Source of the DNA: UBA3206 sp963623875
GTDB taxonomy: Bacteria > Bacillota_I > Bacilli_A > Acholeplasmatales > Anaeroplasmataceae
DNA: 64,000 bases
Assembly (NCBI GenBank): GCA_963623875.1
Contig: CAVFNL010000041.1
Location: 1 to 64,000, forward strand
Direction: 5' to 3'
Positions 42,326 to 49,854 of the stretch are shown piece after piece. Under the pieces are notes generated by a model, which worked only from the letters and a program-made list of their open reading frames with translations, ran no database searches and had not been told where the DNA came from. Both the position numbers and the translations under genes were made by a program. The number at the start of each line of letters is the position of its first letter. Within the stretch, counting starts at the first letter, position 1.

Positions 42326-43834
42326 ATGAGTAAAATTAATCTATCTGAAATCTCTAGTTTAATTAAACAACAAATTGAATCATATAAAGATGAAATCAAA
42401 ACTGAAACAGTTGGAACTGTTGTAGAAGTAGGAGATGGAATTGCACTTGTTCATGGTCTTGATAACGCAATGCAATCAGAACTACTATTATTTCCAAATG
42501 ATGTATATGGAATGGTTCAAAATCTTAACCTTGATTCAGTAGGTGTTATATTATTAGGAGATTCTTCACTAGTACGTGAAGGAGATATAGTAAAATGTAC
42601 TGGAAGAATTCTTGAAATTCCAGTAGGAGACAATTTTATCGGACGTGTAATAAACCCACTAGGACAACCACTAGATGGTAAGGGTGCTATAAAAGCTGAA
42701 ACATTTAGACCAATAGAGAAAAAAGCTACTGGTGTTATGGAACGTCAATCAGTTAACGTACCACTTCAAACAGGTATAAAAGTTCTAGATGCGCTAGTTC
42801 CAATTGGAAGAGGACAACGTGAATTAATTATAGGAGATAGACAAACAGGTAAAACATCTATTGCGATTGATACAATCATCAACCAAAAAGGAAAAGATGT
42901 TATTTGTATTTATGTGGCAATAGGGCAAAAGGAATCATCTGTTTCATCAATCTATGAGACATTAAAGAAATATGGAGCAATGGATTATTCAATAATTGTT
43001 GATGCTTCTGCATCTAATCCAGGACCTCTATTATATCTTGCACCATATGCCGGAGTAACTCTTGGAGAGCATTTTATGTTTAAAGGAAAAGATGTATTAG
43101 TTGTATATGATGACCTTACAAAACATGCCGTTGCATATCGTGAACTTTCATTACTATTAAAGAGAGCACCAGGACGTGAAGCTTATCCAGGAGATGTATT
43201 CTATCTACATTCGCGTTTATTAGAGCGTGCCGCAAGACTTTCTAAGGAATTAGGAGGAGGGTCTATTACAGCTCTTCCTATTATTGAAACACAAGCTGGA
43301 GATATCTCTGCATATATTCCTACTAATGTAATTTCAATTACTGATGGACAAATATATTTACAATCAGATTATTTCTATAAGGGAATAAGACCAGCAATTA
43401 ATGCCGGACTTTCTGTATCACGTGTTGGTGGTGCTGCTCAAACTAAAGCTATTAAGAAGGTATCAGGTACATTAAGACTAGACCTTGCATCGTATCGTGA
43501 ATTAGAGTCATTCTCACAATTTGGTTCAGATATTGATCCTTCTACAAAAGCTAGACTAGATCGTGGAGAAAGAACAGTAGAAATATTAAAACAAGGACTT
43601 CATGAAACAATTCCTATGGCTAATGAAGCAGTAATTCTTTATTGCTTAACAAAAGGATTCTTAGATAATATTGAAGTTTCTAATATTCTTAATTTTGAAA
43701 AAGAATTATATCGTCAATTAGACATCACTGAAGAAGGTAAAGAAATTGTTAATTATATTAATGAAAACAAAGTATTACCTGATGCAGAAAAACTTGATAG
43801 TTTTATAAAGAAAACTAAGAAGATGTTTAGATAA
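42326..43834 (+). CDS. atpA: ATP synthase F1 subunit alpha
   Basis: 502 aa, normal length. Non-catalytic nucleotide-binding subunit. Walker A GDRQTGKTS (about 170-178), the signature PAINAGLSVSRVGG (about 355-368) and the usual N-terminal barrel with GDGIALVHGL. Part of the alpha3-beta3 hexamer. GAGAGGA precedes the ATG. Confidence 0.97.
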   Translation: MSKINLSEISSLIKQQIESYKDEIKTETVGTVVEVGDGIALVHGLDNAMQSELLLFPNDVYGMVQNLNLDSVGVILLGDSSLVREGDIVKCTGRILEIPVGDNFIGRVINPLGQPLDGKGAIKAETFRPIEKKATGVMERQSVNVPLQTGIKVLDALVPIGRGQRELIIGDRQTGKTSIAIDTIINQKGKDVICIYVAIGQKESSVSSIYETLKKYGAMDYSIIVDASASNPGPLLYLAPYAGVTLGEHFMFKGKDVLVVYDDLTKHAVAYRELSLLLKRAPGREAYPGDVFYLHSRLLERAARLSKELGGGSITALPIIETQAGDISAYIPTNVISITDGQIYLQSDYFYKGIRPAINAGLSVSRVGGAAQTKAIKKVSGTLRLDLASYRELESFSQFGSDIDPSTKARLDRGERTVEILKQGLHETIPMANEAVILYCLTKGFLDNIEVSNILNFEKELYRQLDITEEGKEIVNYINENKVLPDAEKLDSFIKKTKKMFR

Positions 43835-43849
43835 GGAGTGTGAAATTAT

Positions 43850-44722
43850 ATGGCAAACTCCTTACGTGAAGTAAAGGGTAGAATAGAATCTACTAAAAAA
43901 ACAGCTCAAATCACTAAGGCTATGTACATGGTTTCACAATCAAAAGTGAGAAGAGCAGAAAAGACTTATAAAGATTATAAGGCTTTTATGAAATCAATTT
44001 CTGATATGACCGCATCAGTTGTATCAAAAGCAAAATTTGATTATAAGCATGATTTATTAGTTCAAAGAAATATAAAAAAGACATGCTTCTTAATAATTTC
44101 ATCTGACAAAGGTCTTGCAGGATCATATAATAGTGGATTGTTTAAATATTTTGAAAATATAGTTAAAGAGCAAAATTTAAAACAAGATGAATTCATTGTT
44201 TCGACAATTGGTAAACGTGCATATAGTTATGTAAAAAAGATGAAGTATGAAAATCACCAAGATAAACCAACGTTTATTCGTGACGATGTAATGTTTTCTG
44301 ACATAGTAAGCCTTGCTAATCAAATTATTAAAGAATATTTAGATGGTGAAATTGATAAATTAGTTATAATATATAATCATTTTATAAATTCATTATCTCA
44401 AGAAATAGAAGAAAAAGTTTTACTACCAATTGATAAAATTGATGGTGAAATTATTGATACAGATTATATTTATGAAAGTGGTATTGAGAACACCTTAAAT
44501 AAACTTTTACCAATGTATGTTCAAGATATAATCTATGGAATTATATTGGATGCAAAAACTGCGGAACATGCCTCACGCGTAAATTCAATGCGTAGTGCAA
44601 CAGATAACGCAACTGATGTAATAGATAAATTACAGGTGTTATACAATAGATCCCGTCAAGAAGCTATCACTAATGAACTTAATGATATAGTTGGTGGATC
44701 TAATGCTATAGGAGGTAAATAA
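43850..44722 (+). CDS. atpG: ATP synthase F1 subunit gamma
   Basis: 290 aa. Central rotor shaft. N-terminal helix VKGRIESTKKTAQITKAMYM (about 8-27) and C-terminal EHASRVNSMRSATDNA (about 241-256) are the family signatures, with SDKGLAGSYNSG in the middle. AAGGAGTG precedes the ATG. Confidence 0.96.
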   Translation: MANSLREVKGRIESTKKTAQITKAMYMVSQSKVRRAEKTYKDYKAFMKSISDMTASVVSKAKFDYKHDLLVQRNIKKTCFLIISSDKGLAGSYNSGLFKYFENIVKEQNLKQDEFIVSTIGKRAYSYVKKMKYENHQDKPTFIRDDVMFSDIVSLANQIIKEYLDGEIDKLVIIYNHFINSLSQEIEEKVLLPIDKIDGEIIDTDYIYESGIENTLNKLLPMYVQDIIYGIILDAKTAEHASRVNSMRSATDNATDVIDKLQVLYNRSRQEAITNELNDIVGGSNAIGGK

Positions 44723-44724
44723 GC

Positions 44725-46182
44725 ATGAATGGTAAAATCGTTCAAGTACAAGGACCAGTAGTAGATGTTAAATTTGAAGATGAACTACCTAACATTAATG
44801 ATGCCCTAAAAGTAAATGTTGCATCAGAGGACAATCAAGGTGTTGAAATAAAATTAACACTAGAAGTAGCACTTCATGTAGGTAATCATATAGTTCGCTG
44901 TATCGCAATGGATTCAACAAATGGTCTTGTAAGAGGAATGAATGTAGAATCAACAGGTGCTCCTATTTCTGTTCCAGTTGGAAAAGAAACATTAGGAAGA
45001 ATATTTAATGTTTTAGGAGAAACAATTGATGCAAAAGAACCACTTAAAAATGTAGAAGTAAGCCCAATACATAAACCAGCACCAAAACTTGAAGAATTAT
45101 CTAATAATGTAGAAATCCTTGAGACAGGTATTAAAGTTATTGACTTACTTGCCCCTTATATTAAGGGAGGAAAAATTGGATTATTCGGTGGTGCCGGAGT
45201 AGGTAAAACAGTATTAATTCAAGAATTAATTCATAACGTTGCTCAAGAGCACGGAGGAATTTCTGTATTTACAGGAGTTGGTGAGCGTACTCGTGAAGGA
45301 AACGACTTATATTTTGAAATGAAGGAATCTGGAGTTATTTCTAAAACTGCCATGGTATTTGGGCAAATGAACGAAGCCCCAGGAGCTCGTATGAGAGTTG
45401 CTTTAACAGGACTTACAATGGCAGAACATTTCCGTGATACAGAACATCAGGATGTACTATTATTTATTGATAATATCTTCCGTTTCACACAAGCAGGATC
45501 TGAAGTATCAGCCTTATTAGGACGTATGCCTTCGGCCGTTGGATACCAACCAACACTTGCGACTGAAATGGGTAAATTACAAGAGCGTATCACATCAACT
45601 AAAAATGGATCAATTACATCTATTCAAGCTGTATATGTTCCAGCTGATGACTATACAGATCCCGCTCCAGCTACAACATTTACACATCTAGACGCAACTA
45701 CAAACCTATCTCGTAAACTAACAGAGGAAGGTATTTATCCAGCTGTTGATCCACTAGCTTCAACATCTAGAGCATTATCGCCTGATATTGTAGGTGAAGA
45801 GCATTACAATGTAGCACGTCGTGTTCAACAACTAATTCAAAGATATAATGAATTACTAGATATTATTGCAATTCTTGGTATGGATGAATTAGGAGAAGAT
45901 GATAAACTTGTTGTTAAACGTGCACGTCGTGTACGTCTATTCTTATCTCAAAATATGTTCATCGGAGGACAATTTACAGGTATTCCTGGTTCATTTGTTC
46001 CTGTATCTGAGACTATAAGAGGATTTAAAGAAATTCTTGATGGTAAACATGATGACCTACCAGAAGAAGCATTTAGACTTGTAGGAACTATTGATGATGC
46101 AGTTGCTAAAGGTCAAAAGATTTTGGCTGAAGAGAAAAAAGAAGCTGAAGAAAATGGTGCTACAAAAGAACAAGCCCAATAA
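44725..46182 (+). CDS. atpD: ATP synthase F1 subunit beta
   Basis: 485 aa, including an extra acidic and lysine-rich tail. Catalytic subunit. Walker A GGAGVGKT (about 154-161), GERTREGNDLY (about 185-195) and Walker B LLFIDNIF (about 248-255). Starts 2 bases after atpG, with AGGAGG upstream. Confidence 0.98.
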   Translation: MNGKIVQVQGPVVDVKFEDELPNINDALKVNVASEDNQGVEIKLTLEVALHVGNHIVRCIAMDSTNGLVRGMNVESTGAPISVPVGKETLGRIFNVLGETIDAKEPLKNVEVSPIHKPAPKLEELSNNVEILETGIKVIDLLAPYIKGGKIGLFGGAGVGKTVLIQELIHNVAQEHGGISVFTGVGERTREGNDLYFEMKESGVISKTAMVFGQMNEAPGARMRVALTGLTMAEHFRDTEHQDVLLFIDNIFRFTQAGSEVSALLGRMPSAVGYQPTLATEMGKLQERITSTKNGSITSIQAVYVPADDYTDPAPATTFTHLDATTNLSRKLTEEGIYPAVDPLASTSRALSPDIVGEEHYNVARRVQQLIQRYNELLDIIAILGMDELGEDDKLVVKRARRVRLFLSQNMFIGGQFTGIPGSFVPVSETIRGFKEILDGKHDDLPEEAFRLVGTIDDAVAKGQKILAEEKKEAEENGATKEQAQ

Positions 46183-46194
46183 AGGAGGCGTCGT

Positions 46195-46584
46195 ATGAAG
46201 TTTTTAGTATCAACTCACCAAGGACAATTATATGATGAAGAACTAGATTATGTTATTGTACATTTGAGTGATAACGAGTTTGCAATCTTAAAAGACCATA
46301 TTCCACTTGTTTGTGTAATTCCTGATGGATACATTAAAATGGTACTTGGTACTGAAGAATTATACTTGGCATTATCTAATGGATTCCTTGAATTCAAAAA
46401 TAATGTTGTAACAATCATTGCTCAAGAAGCGCATGTTGGTAAGAGCGAACAAAGCGCAAGAGAACAATTAGAGCAAATAAGAAAAGACCGCTTAGAACTT
46501 AATCGTAAGGATGAAGGAGATTTCACAAAACAAGAACTTGATCTTGCAGAAAATCTTAAAAAAGCTAAAGCAGGTAGTATTTAA
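46195..46584 (+). CDS. atpC: ATP synthase F1 subunit epsilon
   Basis: 129 aa. N-terminal beta sandwich and a C-terminal two-helix arm (about 88-129). Regulates coupling between F1 and the rotor. AAAGGAGG precedes the ATG. Last gene of the operon, followed by a terminator. Confidence 0.93.
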   Translation: MKFLVSTHQGQLYDEELDYVIVHLSDNEFAILKDHIPLVCVIPDGYIKMVLGTEELYLALSNGFLEFKNNVVTIIAQEAHVGKSEQSAREQLEQIRKDRLELNRKDEGDFTKQELDLAENLKKAKAGSI

Positions 46585-46590
46585 AAAAAT

Positions 46591-46622
46591 ATGTGGTACT
46601 TTATGGTGCCACATTTTATTTT
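46591..46622 (+). terminator. Terminator of the ATP synthase operon
   Basis: ATGTGG pairs with CCACAT around a longer imperfect loop, then TTTTATTTT. Confidence 0.78.
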
Positions 46623-46712
46623 CTAAAAAACATAATATTTTGCGATGTCATTTGTATATAAATTTCTTTTATTATTTAAAAAAATATAATATAATTTTTA
46701 AGAGGTGGTTAT

Positions 46713-46919
46713 ATGGAAGCAATCATTTATGCAACAATGCTTGCACTATTCTTTGGGTTATCATTTTATATATTAAGAGCAACAAGAATAGAAGAAGCAT
46801 TTAAAAAAGGACATGTAACAGAAATAAGAATTGCTTATTTTGTTTTATCTTTTATAATTGCATTCCTACTAACAGAATTAGTATCAAAACTTATTTCTTT
46901 TGCAAATATTAATCTATAG
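46713..46919 (+). CDS. Small membrane protein, DUF1146-like
   Basis: 68 aa with two membrane helices (about 4-22 and 42-60). The pattern matches the DUF1146 (YwzB) group, which often lies directly after ATP synthase genes in Firmicutes. AAGAGGTGG precedes the ATG, and a TATAAT is found upstream. Its 3' end overlaps the convergent gene by 11 bases. Function unknown. Confidence 0.75.
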   Translation: MEAIIYATMLALFFGLSFYILRATRIEEAFKKGHVTEIRIAYFVLSFIIAFLLTELVSKLISFANINL

Positions 46920-47523
46920 GGGCAAGAATGGAGTAAGGCATTGATTCTTCTATTAGAGCTTTACCACGCGATATACTATTAATTGTATCAATGATGGAAT
47001 CTTTTATTTCTTTAGGATATGCAAGAGTTAGTGTTATAACCTCTTGAAAAGAAGTATCAAGAATTTTTATATTTTTGATATTTAAGAGCTGATTATATGC
47101 AGAATAATCAAGTCGTACAATGAGAGTGTTTAATTCTTTCTTCTCTAAAAAAGCAGCTTTTCTAAGACACTCAGCACAAGAATCACTATATGCTCTTACA
47201 AGTCCTCCTGCGCCTAAAAGAATTCCTCCAAAATATCTTGTGACAATACACAAAACGTTAGTCACATTATTCTTTTTTAATACATCAAGTATAGGAACAC
47301 CTGCAGTCTTTGATGGTTCACCATCATCACTGCATTTTTGTATGGACATATCATCACCTAAAATATATGCATAACAGTTGTGAGTTGCGTCATAATATTT
47401 TTTTCTTGTAGAAGATAAAATATTATTAACGTCATCTAAGGATGAGACACTATATATAGACGTTATAAAACGCGATTTTTGAATAATAATTTCATTTTGG
47501 TATGTTTTATCAATATACTTCAT
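46909..47523 (-). CDS. YigZ/YvyE (IMPACT) family protein
   Basis: 204 aa. Family landmarks are KSRFI (about 15-19), HNCYAYI (about 48-54), DDGEPSKTAG.PIL (about 64-77) and YFGGILLGAGGLVRAYSD (about 94-111). These proteins resemble the N-terminal domain of eukaryotic IMPACT and are thought to touch translation control; the biochemical activity is unclear. ATG at 47523 follows GAAGGTTG on the minus strand. Confidence 0.9.
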   Translation of the reverse strand: MKYIDKTYQNEIIIQKSRFITSIYSVSSLDDVNNILSSTRKKYYDATHNCYAYILGDDMSIQKCSDDGEPSKTAGVPILDVLKKNNVTNVLCIVTRYFGGILLGAGGLVRAYSDSCAECLRKAAFLEKKELNTLIVRLDYSAYNQLLNIKNIKILDTSFQEVITLTLAYPKEIKDSIIDTINSISRGKALIEESMPYSILAPID

Positions 47524-47575
47524 AATTATCAACCTTCAAAAAATATTATATCATTAAAAATAATTTATAAAAACA

Positions 47576-47698
47576 TTGAATAAAAATATATAGTTTGATA
47601 TAATTTAATCGTAATAAAAAAGTGGCTTTAATCGAATATTATTAATTTTAAAGACACATAAATATATTTATTAGGGAAATGTGTTTGCATTTCTTTTT
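47576..47698 (+). promoter_or_regulatory. Promoter and terminator-like leader of the CCA-adding/exonuclease fusion gene
   Basis: TTGAAT (47576-47581) and TATAAT (47599-47604) are 17 bases apart. After about 70 bases, GAAATG (47676-47681) pairs with CATTTC (47688-47693), followed by TTTTT and, 15 bases later, the AGGAG site. This is a third example of an intrinsic terminator-like hairpin in a 5' leader. Confidence 0.55.
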
Positions 47699-47717
47699 GC
47701 TTTTTATAGGAGATTTC

Positions 47718-49745
47718 ATGATACCAGATAATGTAGTAAAAGTTTTAAAAAAATTAATAGATAATGGTTTTGAAGCATACATTGTTGGTGGATATGTGCG
47801 TGATAGTTTATTAAACATCCCTTCGTATGATATAGATATTACGACTAATGCTTCTGTAGAAGAAATAAAAAACTTATTTAATATTATAGATAATGGCTCT
47901 AAATATTTATCAGTCACAATTGCTGAGGGAGACTATAAATATGAAATTACAACATATAGAAAAGATATAGAATATCTTGATCATCGCCATCCGGTAAGCG
48001 TTGTAGCCTTAAGCCTTGATGAAGATTTAGTAAGAAGAGATTTTACAATAAATGCATTAGTACTTGATATTAATGAGAATGTTATTGATAAGCATAATGG
48101 TATTTATGATTTAGAAAATAAAATAATAAGAACAATAAAAGATCCGTATAAAAGATTTGATGAAGATGCTTTAAGAATTCTTAGAGGGATATATTTAAAA
48201 TCAAAGCTTGGTTTTAATTTCGATGAAGAGACATATGATGCTTTATGCGATAAAGCACATTTGGTAAACAATTTATCTGGTCTAAGAAAGAAACAAGAAT
48301 TATTTAAAATGATTAGATATAATAAAGATAATTCCTACATTGAATTGTTTATAAAAACAGGAATTATTAATTATTATGATTCTTTAAAAGAAGGTTTATT
48401 ATATTTATATAATAATCATATTGTATTAAATGATATTAATATTGTTCTAGGGATTTGCTTTAAGTTATCATCAAAAATTGAAAAGAAATATGAATATGAT
48501 GATTTTTTAAAGAATTTATTTAAATATATTAAAACAATAGATTTTACTGATTTGTATACACTATATGATGTGCCACTTGATATAGTAAAAACTATAAATG
48601 AAGTAAACAAATATTTAAATAGTTATTATATAAAAGATATAGATGAGTTTTATTCTAATCTTAAATTAAAAAATGACAAAGAACTAATGATTTCATCAAC
48701 TGATTTGATGGAAGTAGTTGATAAAAAAGAAATATCAATAGTAAAAGAAAAATTAATTAGAGCGGTACTTGATGGTGCAGTTTTGAATAATAAAGATGAT
48801 TTAATGAAATACATAAAAAATGGTGAGATTATGGAAGAAGTTATAAAAAGTGTAATATATGCAAAAATAGATCAAATTATGAACTCTAAATCAATAGTTA
48901 ATTTAATTGTTACACTAGATGATAAATCAAAATTCAATTTAAAAATTGAAGATGAAAGAGCTAAAGAATTAGACTTAAATTGTATATATGAATTTGAAAT
49001 TGCAAAAAATTCAAATTCTGATAAGTTAAGTGCCTATGTTGTATCATATAGACATATTACAGAATTGGATGATGTTGAGTTAAAAAATAGTGTATATAGA
49101 AAGTTTATGCAAGGTTCTGCAATTGATTATAAAGAATTAAAAAGTGGTATTGAATCCTATATAAAAAAAATAGAATCAAAAGTACTTTATGATATAGTTC
49201 AAACTATAATTTCTAAGTACGAAAATGATTTCTATTTATATCCAGCTGCTTCAAAACTACATCATGCGTATGTAGGAGGGCTTGCATATCACACATTAGG
49301 TATGCTTGAAGTAGCTGATAAAATGTTAATGTGTTATAAATATTTAGATAAAGATTTACTGTTATCCGGGGTAATATTGCATGATATTGGAAAAGTGATT
49401 GAGTTTAGTGGGGTTGAGAACACTGAGTATGCATTGAAAGGACAGCTACTTGGTCATTTATTAATAGGTTGTGATATTATTAAGGAGGTATGTATTAAAT
49501 TAGGTTATAATGACGATCAAGAAGAAGTCCTAATGTTATTGCATATGGTTGCGTCCCATCATGGTCTTCCTCAATATGGGACAATAAAAAGACCATGCAC
49601 TGCTGAAAGCGCAATGCTATGGTATGTAGATACTATTGATTCTAAATTTAGAGTTTTAGGTGAAGAACTAGGTAAAATAGAAGCGGGAGAATTTACAGAA
49701 CCTATTGGTGTTATGGACAGGGTGAAATTTTATAAGCATAAATAA
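47718..49745 (+). CDS. Fusion of CCA-adding tRNA nucleotidyltransferase and YhaM-like 3'-5' exoribonuclease
   Basis: 675 aa. The N-terminal half is a class II CCA-adding enzyme: VGGYVRDSLL (about 21-30), metal-binding DID (about 36-38), RRDFTINAL (about 101-109) and EDALRILRG (about 148-156). After a helical region (about 240-385) comes an OB-like segment (about 389-455). An HD hydrolase domain follows (about 510-640) with HHAYVGGLAYHT, ILHDIGKVIE and HMVASHHG. The last parts match B. subtilis YhaM, a 3'-5' exoribonuclease. Each enzyme is normally a separate protein, so one chain may both build and trim RNA 3' ends. ATG 47718 is used because AGGAG precedes it. Confidence 0.82.
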   Translation: MIPDNVVKVLKKLIDNGFEAYIVGGYVRDSLLNIPSYDIDITTNASVEEIKNLFNIIDNGSKYLSVTIAEGDYKYEITTYRKDIEYLDHRHPVSVVALSLDEDLVRRDFTINALVLDINENVIDKHNGIYDLENKIIRTIKDPYKRFDEDALRILRGIYLKSKLGFNFDEETYDALCDKAHLVNNLSGLRKKQELFKMIRYNKDNSYIELFIKTGIINYYDSLKEGLLYLYNNHIVLNDINIVLGICFKLSSKIEKKYEYDDFLKNLFKYIKTIDFTDLYTLYDVPLDIVKTINEVNKYLNSYYIKDIDEFYSNLKLKNDKELMISSTDLMEVVDKKEISIVKEKLIRAVLDGAVLNNKDDLMKYIKNGEIMEEVIKSVIYAKIDQIMNSKSIVNLIVTLDDKSKFNLKIEDERAKELDLNCIYEFEIAKNSNSDKLSAYVVSYRHITELDDVELKNSVYRKFMQGSAIDYKELKSGIESYIKKIESKVLYDIVQTIISKYENDFYLYPAASKLHHAYVGGLAYHTLGMLEVADKMLMCYKYLDKDLLLSGVILHDIGKVIEFSGVENTEYALKGQLLGHLLIGCDIIKEVCIKLGYNDDQEEVLMLLHMVASHHGLPQYGTIKRPCTAESAMLWYVDTIDSKFRVLGEELGKIEAGEFTEPIGVMDRVKFYKHK

Positions 49746-49775
49746 CATAGACTTGAAATACACAAATGCTACAAC

Positions 49776-49804
49776 TTGATTTTTGATTTATCTAATGATA
49801 ATAT
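49776..49804 (+). promoter_or_regulatory. Promoter of the tandem lipoprotein genes
   Basis: TTGATT (49776-49781) and TAATAT (49799-49804), spacing 17. A start region and AAAAAGGAG follow. Confidence 0.65.
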
Positions 49805-49854
49805 ATAGTATGCGTGATTTTAAGATTTTGAGGAAAAAGGAGTAAAATTTTTCT

